Assembly (NCBI GenBank): GCA_963920635.1 | Contig: OY987298.1 | Coordinates: 113,016,035 to 113,080,034, forward strand | Source of the DNA: Pseudeuparius sepicola | Lineage: Eukaryota; Arthropoda; Insecta; Coleoptera; Anthribidae | Length of the DNA stretch: 64,000 nucleotides | Direction: 5' to 3' | Part shown: positions 1 through 48,009 of the stretch, in pieces | Layout: each line of letters opens with the position of its first letter | Position numbering within the stretch: position 1 is the first letter of the stretch | Made by a program: the position numbers and the translations under genes | The notes under the pieces: model-generated | Database searches by the model: none | Told to the model about the DNA's origin: nothing | Seen by the model: the letters and a program-made list of their open reading frames with translations, nothing else

Positions 1-1788
1 ATCTTAAAGCTGTATAAAATAGATCATCATACAGTTTCCTTTTTAGAACACGTTATGACAACCTGGCGCACTAAGATACAACTCAGAACCGCAGACAGTA
101 ACATCGAGACCGACACAATCAACATCCGAAGAGGGATTTTCCAAGGAGATTCACTCAGTCCACTGTGGTTCTGCATGGCGATGAACCCTCTATCACATCG
201 GTTGAACTCTACAAAATACGGCTTCGCTATCAAAAGCAACAACGCAGAAGCGATCAAGTTGAATCACCTATTATATATGGATGATTTAAAACTGATCGCC
301 GCAACCAAAAACCAACTAACGCAAATGCTTAAAATTGTAGAGGAGTTCTCCAGGGACATCGGAATGCTGTTTGGACTGGACAAGTGCCGCACCCTTAATA
401 TCATCCGGGGAAAGCTCGAACAAAGCGCACACGAGATGCAGGACGGCCAGGAGATCGAAGCAATGAGCAAGGGAGATACATACAAGTATCTCGGGATGAA
501 ACAAGCTCAAAGGATAGACCATCGAACAATGAAGACTGATTTAACGAATGAATTCATCAAGAGAGTAAGACAAGTAGTGCGAACTGATCTTAACAGCAGG
601 AATTTGTTTAAGGCCCTGAATACGTATGCGTGCTCTGTACTCAGCTATTCGTTCGGAATAGTGAATTGGACCAACACTGACATCAACAACCTGCAACGAA
701 AAGTTAGGACACTACTGACAAAAGCTCATAAACATCATCCCCGTAGCGCCGTAGAAAGAACAACTCTGCCACGTCAACTAGGAGGAAGAGGATTGGCAGA
801 TCTCAGCAAGCAATTGGACCAACAAATATTAAATCTGCGTAATTATTTCTACAGGCAGGCCAACAGCTCCACACTACATAGGGCTATATGCGGAGCAGGC
901 GTCTCAACACCGCTACGTCTGACGGAACACGAGCGTCAAAATCACCACCGAACCGACAACGATAAACTACAGAGGTGGTTGGGGAAGCCGCTGCACGGGA
1001 GGCATCCTAATGAGGTTAACCAGGAACATGTCGACAAGTTAGCGTCGAACTATTGGCTGACCTCGGGACGAATGTTCCCCGAGACTGAAGGCTTCCTACT
1101 GGCCATACAAGATCAGGTTATACCAACTCGCAACTACCTAAAATTCATTGTAGGAGATGCATCGGTAGTGGATGACAGATGCAGATACGGGTGCCCAACT
1201 TCAGAAACAATCCAGCACATAACAGGAGGATGTCAGATGTTCGCATCAACGGAATATAAGGAACGACACGATTCGGTTGCCAAGATCTTGCACCAGGAAC
1301 TGGCGGAAAAGCTGCTGCTTGTGCAGGCAGAGAGGGTCCCATATTACAACTACACACCTGAGCCTGTTCTTGAGAACAGAAACTACAAGATGTACTGGGA
1401 TCGTACAGTTCTGACAGATCAACGAGTTGCCCATAACAGACCGGACCTTATAATAGTTGATAAAATTTCTAGGCAGACAACTCTGATTGATGTGGCCATC
1501 CCGAACAACAACAACCTGCGTGTGAAGCAAGTCGAGAAGATCGCGAAGTACAGAGATTTAGAAGAACGAATTAGAAGGCAATGGGAAATGGAGAACATCC
1601 AGACGATTCCAATCATCATGTCAACAACTGGTGTTATACCAAAAAGTTTGCTGAGAAACATCAAGGAGCTGGGTCTAACTGATAGTCTTTACAGGTCCAT
1701 GCAGAAAGCGGTACTACTTGCGACAGCCCGAACCGTCAGGAAATTCATGGGGAGTGCAGGAACGTCCAACAACATCAATGTCACCTAA
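1..1788 (+). CDS. R4/Dong-like non-LTR retrotransposon polyprotein, 5'-truncated by window edge
   Basis: The reading frame is open from base 1, so the ATG at 55 is internal and the true start lies outside. The protein has the C-terminal half of a reverse transcriptase: the FQGDSLSP block at 139-162 and the catalytic box LYMDDLKL at 271-294. A zinc-binding motif C-X3-C-X7-H-X4-C follows at 1180-1233. Next is a restriction-like endonuclease core, with RPD at 1438-1446 and LIDVAIP at 1483-1503, followed by KVEKIAKYRDL-like lysines. The order RT, CCHC, PD-(D/E)XK endonuclease is that of the R2/R4/NeSL groups of site-specific retrotransposons. The visible frame has no stop before 1786 and may be recently active. 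The 3' end abuts a (TAA)n tract, as known for Dong, which supports R4/Dong over R2. The clade is inferred, not tested by phylogeny. Confidence 0.85.
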   Translation: MLKLYKIDHHTVSFLEHVMTTWRTKIQLRTADSNIETDTINIRRGIFQGDSLSPLWFCMAMNPLSHRLNSTKYGFAIKSNNAEAIKLNHLLYMDDLKLIAATKNQLTQMLKIVEEFSRDIGMLFGLDKCRTLNIIRGKLEQSAHEMQDGQEIEAMSKGDTYKYLGMKQAQRIDHRTMKTDLTNEFIKRVRQVVRTDLNSRNLFKALNTYACSVLSYSFGIVNWTNTDINNLQRKVRTLLTKAHKHHPRSAVERTTLPRQLGGRGLADLSKQLDQQILNLRNYFYRQANSSTLHRAICGAGVSTPLRLTEHERQNHHRTDNDKLQRWLGKPLHGRHPNEVNQEHVDKLASNYWLTSGRMFPETEGFLLAIQDQVIPTRNYLKFIVGDASVVDDRCRYGCPTSETIQHITGGCQMFASTEYKERHDSVAKILHQELAEKLLLVQAERVPYYNYTPEPVLENRNYKMYWDRTVLTDQRVAHNRPDLIIVDKISRQTTLIDVAIPNNNNLRVKQVEKIAKYRDLEERIRRQWEMENIQTIPIIMSTTGVIPKSLLRNIKELGLTDSLYRSMQKAVLLATARTVRKFMGSAGTSNNINVT

Positions 1789-1906
1789 GGCCCGATAACA
1801 TGGCAAGGGTCTCGTCCGAGCCAGATCCTTTTGGTATCCGGGATACCCGGGATCTGAGTGAATGTTCCCCGTAGAGGGAGTGCGAATGCCTTTTGGCTAA
1901 GTCGAG
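1789..1906 (+). other. 3' UTR of the R4/Dong-like element
   Basis: This is a short non-coding tail between the stop codon and the TAA repeat. It contains GC-richer, hairpin-prone sequence (TCCGGGATACCCGGGATC at about 1838). Non-LTR elements use the 3' UTR for recognition by their own reverse transcriptase; that role here is inferred. Confidence 0.6.
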
Positions 1907-1936
1907 ATAATAATAATAATAATAATGATAAATAAT
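1907..1936. repeat. (TAA)n microsatellite shared by two LINE 3' ends
   Basis: ATAATAATAATAATAATAAT followed by slightly degenerate GATAAATAAT. It is the junction between the plus-strand R4/Dong-like element on the left and a minus-strand CR1-like LINE on the right, whose 3' tail it would be. Confidence 0.8.
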
Positions 1937-2745
1937 ACATCTTTATTCATCCATACATTTGGATGAAAAGGCGGAGTGTCGCTACAAATGAGCGTTTTTA
2001 ACTCAACCTTTAGAACAAATAAAACAGTAAATATGCAGGACGTACAAATCGTTATACAAATCCAAACTCGGAACAATCGCAATTGCCATGAATCTACAAC
2101 AAAAAGAGATCACTTAATCAGAAGGTTGGACTTGAGCCTTTTTTTTAATTTACCAGATTTTGTGAGTTAATGAGAGGAGATGCAGCTAACTCAGTTGCTC
2201 CACCTTCTGGCACAGCTTACCCTAGTAAGCTTTGAATATGTACCTATCCGAATTAAACTTGAGGAGTGAGATACCATAAATGCTGTCACAGTAATCGTGA
2301 AATTATTAGAGACTTGCAAATTTGTAATTTTAAACTGCGACTCATAGTGTGTGCGGGAACGGTTGCCTTAAGATGTTATAGGATACCTGACAGAGCTGAG
2401 TATGGGTAATAACGTTCCATATATCTTAATCTGGGTGCTGTTAAGAATTAGTTCATGCTTTTGTTTTGAGCCAAAAAGGATTAAATTTGACTTAGCTGGA
2501 TGTTAAACTCATATTGTGAGCTACAGAAACATTACGAATGTTTTCCAGATCAGCATCAATGCAGTCCACCATCAAATCAACGTCACTGTACGGAGATGAG
2601 AGGTAAATCTGGGTATCATCAGCTTAATGGTGTATTTTCAAAAATTCAATTACTGCATGAACAACTGAGAACAATAATGGCCATAGAATAGCTCTGCGGT
2701 ACACCTTGGGATAATTGAAGAAAATCTGATACTTTTGATTCACTA
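1937..2745 (-). pseudogene. CR1-like LINE fragment (reverse transcriptase), decayed
   Basis: Read on the minus strand, 2690-2730 encodes a damaged GVPQ(G)S box. About 2602-2624 encodes ADDTQIYLS, the catalytic YADD box of CR1-type reverse transcriptases, followed by recognisable downstream RT sequence (SDVDLMVDCI and NPF/LFGSKQK-like) to about 2400. Frameshifts and stops interrupt it. The remainder down to 1937 looks like the C-terminus and 3' UTR, with an ATGAATAAAG polyadenylation-like signal and the TAA tail. The fragment is 5'-truncated, as usual for LINEs. Confidence 0.65.
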
Positions 2746-2872
2746 CTCTTAGATCAGATAGTCAGATAGTGACAGATTTAGGTGCCCCATTTTCACATAC
2801 AAGCCTCGAAGAGGGTTCAAAACTACATCGATGTTGAGTAGAATAAACGGAAATTTACGAGTAAACATAATA

Positions 2873-2963
2873 TGACTATACGACGGATATCGGTCGTATA
2901 TTCATGAGTCAGACAAGGACGAGAGTTGTGACGTAGGGCCGAACATTCGCTGAACAAACTTTA
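2873..2963. mobile_element. Half copy of a palindromic MITE
   Basis: It contains the central TATACGACGGATAT...GTCGTATA palindrome and one arm (GACGTAGGGCCGAACATTCG ...) of the complete element at 9492-9641; the other arm is absent. Confidence 0.7.
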
Positions 2964-3090
2964 GGTTTGAATCACAATAAATATTAAATTCCTGGTGTTA
3001 GTAGTGGTTTTCTATCAAAATTTTACCAGTGTTACTAAATGAATATAATAATAGATCTTCTTTAATAACGGCTGTATTTATATATCGATG

Positions 3091-3437
3091 AAGTAAAATA
3101 ACGGGTATTTCAGCCAAAATCACTTGCTATTTATTCTTTACAATGAACCAAGCTTTCAGCCATATTTTTGGCCTTCGTCAGGGCTAAAATAGTGTTGGTT
3201 AAAGTATATTATTGAGTAAAAAATGGAATAAATTGTTTTGGAAGTTTATATCCATTAGGATCATAACTTTTCAATATTCATTTCAATAGTAGGTATATAA
3301 ATAACTCGTACTCAATAATATATTTTAACCAACACTATTTTAGCCCTGACGAAGGCCAAAAATATAGCCGAAAGCTTGGTTCATTGTAAAGAATAAATAG
3401 CAAATGATTTTGGCTGAAATACCCGTTATTTTACTTT
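3091..3437. mobile_element. Foldback element with ~128-bp arms
   Basis: The arms 3091-3218 and 3309-3437 are near-perfect reverse complements around a ~90-bp loop. Each arm holds the block CCCTGACGAAGGCC ... GAAAGCTTGGTTC, shared in related form with the foldback at 48010-48584. No ORF is present. Confidence 0.85.
3335..3400 (+). ncRNA. Hammerhead-like core in foldback arm (weak)
   Basis: CTGACGA (3346-3352), a short hairpin GGC/GCC, then GAAA (3370-3373) and a CC/GG pair flanking the whole. The layout recalls the hammerhead consensus, but an extra A after CTGACGA leaves the first stem II pair open, and helix III would rest on a G-U pair. Catalysis is doubtful; it may be a structural relic. 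Confidence 0.25.
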
Positions 3438-4176
3438 AGTTATTAAAAACGAAAACTAAAATAAACCACAAAATATCTAAATTGTTATGGTGTTATGAGA
3501 TTATATTCCCGCGTGTGAAATCATGTTCTTTTGACACACGAAAATTTCTTTGATTCAGCTGATCTCTACTGATTCAGAATCACCTGATCCCGTTTTTTTT
3601 TCGTCAATCGAATTCGGCCACTCACTATCAAAAGTCCAACTTAATCTCATAGGGTTTGTTCCAACAACAGTTCTCAGCAATCTAACTGGTTGAAAACAAT
3701 TCTGGCATTATTTGTATGCACTCTGATTCGCTAGAACTGGTTGTGAACAGTTGTTGGAACAAAGGTATGGCTAACTGCGATCTTTTAAATGATTTTTTTG
3801 TAAATTTAGGTCCATATAACTTGCTAAAGGAAAATGCAAATATCAACATCTTATACAGTGACCGGCAGAAAGTTGGACACAAATGGAAAACTTTTTTATC
3901 ATTAATTTCTCAGAAAATTTTATTCTTGATAAAAGTTGGTGCATCATTTCAAACTCAAAACGCACATATCAAAATTTAAATATCTCTTTTTGGATACGAG
4001 ATAGATTCAAAAATGTCAAAATAACTCAAGAGTAAAGTAACCTTATTTTTTAAAATACGGAAAAAAGTTACTTACAAAAGTTGTTTGGAATCAAAGGTGG
4101 ATGTCAGATTTAAAGTCACAGCCACCTAGTCAAAAAAAGAAATTAAACTTTTTTGTATTTTTTTTACTCATACATA
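3438..4176. other. No gene recognised
   Basis: AT-rich sequence. 3664-3775 contains related words in both orientations (CCAACAACAGTTCTCAGC versus GAACAGTTGTTGGAAC), a possible small inverted repeat. The ORF of about 87 codons here has no recognisable domain and is not called. Confidence 0.5.
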
Positions 4177-4597
4177 TACAGGGTGTTAGTAAATAAGTGC
4201 GACAAACTTTAAGGGGTGATTCTACATGACAAAATAATGACAGTTTGCTATATAAACGTAGGTCCGCAAATGCTTCGTTTCCGATATACAGGGAGTCAAA
4301 GTTAAAAAAAAAGATAATTTATTTATTGCGCTGAAACGGATTAAGATATTCAAATGAAATTTGGTGGGTTGTAAGAGGACTAGAAAGCGCATTTTTTGAC
4401 ACCCGATTAAAAATTTTTAGTTAGGTGCGCATAGCTATAACAATAAATAGATTATCATTTTTTTAAAAAAACTTTTGACTCCCTGTATATCGGAAACGAA
4501 GCATTTGCGGACCTACGTTTATATAGCAAATTGTCATTATTTTTTCATGTAGAATCACCCCTTAAAGTTTGTCGCACTTATTTACTAACACCCTGTA
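4177..4597. mobile_element. Foldback MITE with TACAGGGTGTTAG termini
   Basis: The arms 4177-4308 and 4470-4597 are near-perfect inverted copies starting TACAGGGTGTTAGTAAATA. TA lies at both ends, compatible with a TA target duplication of the mariner/Tc1 type. Each arm repeats an internal CAGGGAGTCAAAGTT word. It is non-coding and non-autonomous. The mariner link rests only on the TA and the CAGGGTG-like ends. Confidence 0.8.
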
Positions 4598-4925
4598 CAA
4601 ATGCCGTTATTTTTTGTAAACCTTTAAAAGTCGCTAATTTATTCAGCTAGTTGTAATAAATTACGTTGATACAGGCAACCAAACATCCAGGGCACCCATA
4701 ATTTTAATACACTTCAAAGAATACATTTTTTGGTTGACTTTAGAATTTTTTAATTTCGGCTATTATTTTTCATGCTATCATGCCTGAATCACCCTGTATA
4801 ACGATTTAGAATGAATTTACCAAGTGTATTAATTTTCAACTGACAAAAAAATTCTTGCATATGCCAACTTAAGGAAAATTATACCAACTTCTAATAGTGG
4901 ACTTCAAATATAGGGATATTCTTAC

Positions 4926-41491
<36,566 letters not shown>

Positions 41492-43000
41492 ACCCTCAGA
41501 ACAGAAGATACCAAAGGAATTAAATTAATGTAAAATAAAATTCAATAATAGAACTGCACCCTGTGGCATCACAGTCACTTCATTTTTTTACAACAAAAAC
41601 GGTTGTATTTCTAACGAAAATAGTAAATAAATATATATTACAACTTTTTAAAAATTAAATAATTGGATTATAAATAACTGGGTACTGGATTTGACTTGAC
41701 AGTAAATTTATCAGCTGGTTGTTCGTTGTTCTGAATTTTTCTGAAAATTGAGCTCACAAAACAGGTTACAGAGGTTATCTGGAGTGCGTTCAGAAAGAAA
41801 GGGTCTTTTCCCTTCAATGACACGTTCAGTTGCCCGTGCTGACTTTCCACTGAGCACGCGAAGTCGCGAAGTGCAGAAATGCAGCTTAACTGGGTGCCAT
41901 AGAGATCATATATAAAGGAAGATCTCTACGTTTGCCGCTATATAGGATCTGGACCAACACTATATTAAAGTGTTGGTCCAGATAGGATCCAGTTATGATT
42001 TTTGTTTTTTGTCTTTGAGCTAACCTTAAATTTACGATGCAAATGCTATCATTTGCAAATAGAAATCGAAAAAAATGGTTGATAGTGAAGTTATGGTAAG
42101 TTATAATTTTCGTTAGTTAGCATTGACTCCGCAAGAGAATCAAGCGAATGTCCATAAAACATTAAACTGACAATCAATGATTCTACTGCGCAACTCGGAG
42201 CGTCACGTACCTAATAAACGGCTGGTGCTCGAGGGGGCAGGGGGGAGGAAAAAAGAGCAACTCTGGAGCATGAAGCTCAAGCATACCCGGAAGAATGCAA
42301 TGGAAGTGGAGTACTCCTGAGTAGCTCTGGAGTGTTCTAAGTGTAATACCTGATAGCGACTCATTTCTCTGCGCTGCTGCTATGCACACGAATGTTTGGA
42401 CAAACTGTTCCGACTCCGACCATTGTATAAACGGTAGTTCGCGTGATCTGGCACACGAATGTTTCGACAAACATTTCGGCGAGTGGAGAGCAGAGAATTT
42501 CCATTTTTCTGGTGGCGAGGCGAATGGCGAGCACGCATGTGTAAATCCGGCCAAATGTTAGCGTGACCGTCACCCATTTATGAACGCAGCCTTAAGATTT
42601 CGTTTATGGTTTTCTGTCTCTGTTTGTAGTTTGTTGTTTTGTCGTGGTTTTGTCTTATCACAGCAGGTCTTGGTCTTATAGTACCTTTTTTATTTTATTT
42701 TTGTGGACTAAAAATGCAGGTTGCTGAAGAAAATAATACAGAAATTTCTGAATTTTTATGTGGTTGATTAATAATAATTCCAGTATTATTAAGTTTATTT
42801 TGGATCATTGGACAAATAAAAAAAGGAAAACGCAAGTAATAATTTGTATTATTATTTGTTGAATATATAATATTACATAAGTGTTATTGCAAATATTTAC
42901 AGACATGGCCCACACTGCCAAATTTGCCTAAATCTTTACTGCATTTGGAGGAAATACACCAAAAAAATAGCATAAAAATTATGTTAATGTGCAATTAATA
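41492..43000. promoter_or_regulatory. Divergent intergenic region between WDR48 and Xkr
   Basis: The 1.5 kb between the two start codons must hold at least part of both 5' UTRs and probably both promoters. No TATA box can be placed. It contains a 13-bp inverted repeat (41949-41961 / 41969-41981, CTGGACCAACACT) and a direct repeat of CACACGAATGTTTSGACAAA (about 42385 and 42452). The GC-richer stretch 42180-42580 resembles a dispersed repeat. ORFs on the minus strand there overlap in three frames and are not convincing. Confidence 0.5.
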
Positions 43001-43290
43001 ATGGTTGATAATTGTACAGTAGTTCGGTTTTCAAGGGAACCATCATTGGTGAGAATCGAATCTCTAAAAAATGCAGATTCTCCTGATCGACTTTCTGATA
43101 GTGGAAGTTATTTCGGGGTTTTCTACGTCGTATGCATACTGTTGTCAATAATTACATATATTATTGATTTGTCATTGGCAATCACTCTATTATATTACTA
43201 TTTTATTGGTGGATATGGATTCTACTTCGCACTGACTTTAACATTTATATTGGTTCCATCCATACTTATGACAACTATTAGCCTTAGATG
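43001..43290 (+). CDS. XK-related protein, exon 1
   Basis: ATG at 43001 (ATAATGG context, in-frame TAG upstream at 42968) begins MVDNCTVVRFSREPS. Residues about 34-60 and 66-92 form two hydrophobic membrane segments (YVVCILLSIITYIIDLSLAI, FALTLTFILVPSILMTTISL), the start of the multi-pass XK/Xkr fold. Donor AGATG|GTAAGT, phase 2. XK-related proteins are plasma-membrane proteins, some acting as caspase-activated phospholipid scramblases; which subfamily this is cannot be told. The next exon is 19.1 kb away. Confidence 0.85.
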
Positions 43291-43683
43291 GTAAGTACGT
43301 AAGTACCATTCAGGACACTAAAGAAAATGGGCAGTCTGCCACTGCTGCTCAAATTCCCGCCTGGCGACAATGATTACAGCGGGTCTAGAAAATTAATCGG
43401 CGACGTACTGCTTATTTCTGTTTTTTTTTTATACATATTTATACTACATTAGTTCTGAACCCACAATGAATACACGACGGGGATTCAAGGGATTGAGAGT
43501 TTGAAGTCACAACATATTAAGTAGGACCGCCTGCTTTTCTTTGGTGTCTCGAACAATAGAATATACTATTATATAGTAATCTTTATCATCGGCATTTTAA
43601 GTTGACGTTACGTTTCTGAAATGTTTTGAAAATTTTTATGCTGTTTTGAATTTGAGTATTATGTTCTGATCAATAAAAAATGG

Positions 43684-44352
43684 CAGTGACTATTTATACG
43701 TCCGACGTATATAAAAGTCGGTATACGTCTTGAGCTCTCATTGGCGAGTTGAGTCACGTGACTTCTTTGAACGTACATATAACTCCATACACGTCCGAAG
43801 TAAACTTACAATAGATACGTCGGAAGCCGTCGGAAGTGCATTTTTCTCAAGCATCTTTGCAATAAGGAAGGTATGCCCTCCTTTTTGGGGGATAGGCGCT
43901 GCCGTATGAAAAAAGAAGGGAGCAATCGCACCATATTGTGGCAGTCGGCAGCGATGCGCGCTGCCTTATGGAAAAAGAAGTAGTAATCATTTCCAGTGGT
44001 GTAACCCACTCCCAATTTTCTTGAAATTTTGGCTAGGTACCCCCTTATTTTTGCCCGACGTTCGGTGTTGTAACCCACCCCCGATTTTCTTGAAATTTTG
44101 GCTACCCCCGACATTCAGCGCGGCGCCGAATGTCGGGGGGTTACACCATTGGAAATTATTACCACTTCATTTTTCATACCGCAGCGCTCATCGCCGAAAA
44201 AGGAGGGCATACGCAATATAAAATGTGAGTCAAGATAGGTCTGAATAAACTCGGACATCATCCATCGGATGGTAGAAATAAGGTTGTGTCATGTGACTCA
44301 ATCCACCAATGACCGACTTTTATATACGTCGAACGTTATAAATAGCTGCTTC
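43684..44352. mobile_element. Foldback element with CTATTTATACGTCC ends
   Basis: Arms inverted: GACTATTTATACGTCCGACG at 43686 against its complement ending AATAGCTGC at 44351. Inside each arm are GAGTTGAGTCACGTGAC and GGGCATAC words. The centre contains GTGTAACCCAC repeats and a CCCCCGACATTC/GAATGTCGGGGG hairpin (44105/44128). Confidence 0.8.
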
Positions 44353-44410
44353 CATAAAAAATTGGTCTTTACTTTATGAAGGTGATGAATACCTATGTAG
44401 TTTATTTTTA

Positions 44411-44700
44411 CGCAGTAGCTATTTATACGTCCGACATATATAAAAGTTGGTTTACGTCTTGTGCTCTCATTGGCGAGTTGAGTCACGTGACTTTGGGCGG
44501 TCATTTAACTCCTTAAATGTCCGAAGTAAACTTATTTGAAGATACGATAGAAGTGCATTTTTCTCAAACATTGTTGCAATAAGGCGCGTATGCCCCCTTT
44601 TTTTGGCGATAGGCGCTGCCGTATTGTCGCTCCATATTGTGGCAATTGGTAGCGATGGGCGCTGCAGAATGAAAAAAGACCCATCCATTAAATGATTATT
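44411..44700 (+). mobile_element. One-armed copy of the preceding foldback
   Basis: GCTATTTATACGTCCGACAT through GAGTTGAGTCACGTGACTT and AAGTAAACTTATTTGAAGA repeats the left arm of 43684-44352. The other arm is missing. Confidence 0.75.
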
Positions 44701-45280
44701 TTCTGAAAAACACCACAAAAAAGAATAGCCAACAATAGTCGTATTTTCGGGAACAAAACCTTACAGGGTTTAGGTTCAGACAGGTTTTATTTGATGCTAC
44801 CATTGAGTAAAGGAATAAATAGGGGAAGAGGAACCGCTGCCGTGTTGTGATTTGCTAACAGGTAATTTTGTAGAAAACAGGGATCGCCATATAGTGGTCT
44901 ACAAAATTATTAAAACATCATAGTCTCGTCCCTCGGCCCCTCGCTCCATCTAGTAGGCGGCAAAATTATTAAAATGTCGGTCGTTCCATTCATATTTTAT
45001 TTACAGATTGCTTTTCCCCGTAATGCTGACCGTCGTCGGGTAGAACGCGGTCTTGCCGGATTGTGCGAATTCTCCCTTCAGAACGCTTCCAATTTACACT
45101 CAACGATAGGGGGATAAGTTAAATGCCTTTAAACAAGCTTTAGCTTTTAGGCCAGGTATTTTTTAATGATTTCGGTTCACAACACTTCAGTAAAAGCTGG
45201 TCTTTTTGTTTTAGTTAATGGTTAAGCATATTCAACTTTAATTTTCAATAATAACTGGCAAAACAATATTTTTTACATTT
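44701..45280. other. No gene recognised
   Basis: Contains CATTGAGTAAAGGAATAAAT at 44802, a word recurring elsewhere (see findings). Two GGCAAAATTATTAAAA-like words occur at 44907 and 44958. Confidence 0.4.
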
Positions 45281-47830
45281 TAGAATTTGACCGATTTGGA
45301 CAATCCTTTTTTTATTTGAAAGGGTATACCTACAGAATGGTCCCATTTAAATTTGAAGAAAAAATTCCACCCCCAAGGTTGGACAAATAGGGGATGAAAT
45401 TTCATATTGAACCGATTTCGATGATTCTTTTTTTATTAGAAAGGGATTACCTTAGAGGTAGCCCCAATTAAATTTGAAGAAAAAATTCCACCCCTAAGGT
45501 TGGACAAATAGGGGATGCAATTTCATATTGAACCGATTTAGATGATTCTCTTTTTATTAGAAAAGGAGTACCTTAGAGGTGGCCCCATTTAAATTTGAAG
45601 AAAAAATTCCACCCCTAAGGTTGGACAAATAGGGGATGAAAATTCATATTGAACCGATTTAGATGATTCTCTTTTTATTAGAAAGGGAGTACCTTAGAGG
45701 TGGCCCCATTTAAATTTGAAGAAAAAATTCCACCCCTAAGGTTGGACAAATAGGGGATGAAATTTCATATTGAACCGATTTAGATGATTCTCTTTTTATT
45801 AGAAAAGGAGTACCTTAGAGGTGGCCCCATTTAAATTTGAAGAAAAAATTCCACCCCTAAGGTTGGACAAATAGGGGATGAAAATTCATATTGAACCGAT
45901 TTAGATGATTCTCTTTTTATTAGAAAGGGAGTAAGTTAGAGGTGGCCCCATTTAAATTTGAAGAACAAATTCCACCCCTAAGGTTGGACAAATAGGGGAT
46001 GAAATTTCATATTGAACCGATTTAGATGATTCTCTTTTTATTAGAAAAGGAGTACCTTAGAGGTGGCCCCATTTAAATTTGAAGAAAAAATTCCACCCCT
46101 AAGGTTGGACAAATAGGGGATGAAAATTCATATTGAACCGATTTAGATGATTCTCTTTTTATTAGAAAGGGAGTACCTTAGAGGTGGCCCCATTTAAATT
46201 TGAAGAAAAAATTCCACCCCTAAGGTTGGACAAATAGGGGATGAAATTTCATATTGAACCGATTTAGATGATTCTCTTTTTATTAGAAAAGGAGTACCTT
46301 ACAGGTGGCCCCATTTAAATTTGAAGAAAAAATTCCACCCCTAAGGTTGGACAAATAGGGGATGAAAATTCATATTGAACCGATTTAGATGATTCTCTTT
46401 TTATTAGAAAGGGAGTACCTTAGAGGTGGCCCCATTTAAATTTGAAGAAAAAATTCCACCCCTAAGGTTGGACAAATAGGGGATGAAAATTCATATTGAA
46501 CCGATTTAGATGATTCTCTTTTTATTAGAAAGGGAGTACCTTAGAGGTGGCCCCATTTAAATTTGAAGAAAAAATTCCACCCCTAAGGTTGGACAAATAG
46601 GGGATGAAAATTCATATTGAACCGATTTAGATGATTCTCTTTTTATTAGAAAGGGAGTACCTTAGAGGTGGCCCCATTTAAATTTGAAGAAAAAATTCCA
46701 CCCCTAAGGTTGGACAAATAGGGGATGAAATTTCATATTTGAACCGATTTAGATGATTCTCTTTTTATTAGAAAAGGAGTACCTTAGAGGTGGCCCCATT
46801 TAAATTTAAAGAAAAAATTCCACCCCCAAGGTTGGACAAATAGGGGATGAAATTTCATATTGAACCGATTTAGATGATTCTCTTTTTATTAGAAAGGGAG
46901 TACCTTAGAGGTGGCCCCATTTAAATTTGAAGAACAAATTCCACCCCTAAGGTTGGACAAATAGGGGATGAAATTTCATATTGAACCGATTTAGATGATT
47001 CTCTTTTTATTATAAAGGGAGTACCTTAGAGGTGGACCCATTTAAATTTGAAGAACAAATTCCACCCCTAAGGTTGGACAAATAGGGGATGAAATTTCAT
47101 ATTGAACCGATTTAGATGATTCTCTTTTTATTATAAAGGGAGTACCTTAGAGGTGGACCCATTTAAATTTGAAGCAAAAATTCCACCCCCAAGGTTGGAC
47201 AAATAGGGGATGAAAATTCATATTGAACCGATTTCGATGATTCTCTTTTTATTAGAAAGGGAGTACCTTAGAGGTGGCCCCCATTTAAATTTGAAGAAAA
47301 AATTCTACCCCTAAGGTTGGACAAATAGGGGATGAAATTTCATATTGAACCGATTTAGATGATTCTCTTTTTATTAGAAAGGGAGTACCTTAGAGGTGGC
47401 CCCATTTAAATTTGAAGAACAAATTCCACCCCTAAGGTTGGACAAATAGGGGATGAAATTTCATATTGAACCGATTTAGATGATTCTCTTTTTATTAGAA
47501 AGGGAGTACCTTAGAGGTGGACCCATTTAAATTTGAAGAAAAAATTCCACCCCTAAGGTTGGACAAATAGGGGATGAAATTTCATATTGAACCGATTTCG
47601 ATGATTCTTTCTTTATTGGAAAGGGGTTACCTTAGATGTGGTCCCATTTAAATTTAAAGAAAAAAATCCACACTTAAGTAATACGGATAGATAAATAGGG
47701 GATGATTTGGATGATTCTTATTTTATTAGAAAGGGTTTACCTTAGGGGTGGTCACATTTGAATTTGAAGAGAAAAATTTCAATCCTAAGGGTGGACAAAT
47801 AGGGGATGGAATTTAATGATTGATGACCGA
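45281..47830 (+). repeat. Tandem array, ~119-bp period, about 21 copies (forward)
   Basis: Units run ACCGATTTAGATGATTCTCT, TATTAGAAAGGGAGTACCTT, AGAGGTGGCCCCATTTAAAT, CCACCCCTAAGGTTGGACAA, ATAGGGGATGAAATTTCATA. The middle units are nearly identical; the first (45281) and last three diverge. The first unit matches the outermost unit of the inverted array at 54290-55400. Confidence 0.95.
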
Positions 47831-47869
47831 TTTCGATAATTCTAGTAATTCACTAAAAAATAAGAAATA

Positions 47870-48005
47870 AAAAATAATTACCAAAAAAATTAAAATCGAC
47901 TTCGAAAATTTGCCCGTATGCACATTCCACTAAAAATTTTAATAAAATTAACAAATATCACCGACTTCAGAAATTTGTCCGTATGCACATTTCAACTAAA
48001 ATTTT
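47870..48005. repeat. GTATGCACATT/GAAGTCGG flank module
   Basis: Two copies of CGACTTC..AAATTTG(C/T)CCGTATGCACATT next to the array. The same module occurs inverted at 49150-49300 and in both orientations at 54035-54235. Confidence 0.7.
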
Positions 48006-48009
48006 AGAT

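Noticed and set aside
42183..42577. Three overlapping minus-strand ORFs upstream of Xkr
   Set aside because: All three frames open over the same GC-richer repeat-like stretch, and no motif seen.
42989..43000. Upstream GTG start for Xkr
   Set aside because: Eukaryotic initiation at GTG is unlikely when an ATG in good context lies four codons later (43001).
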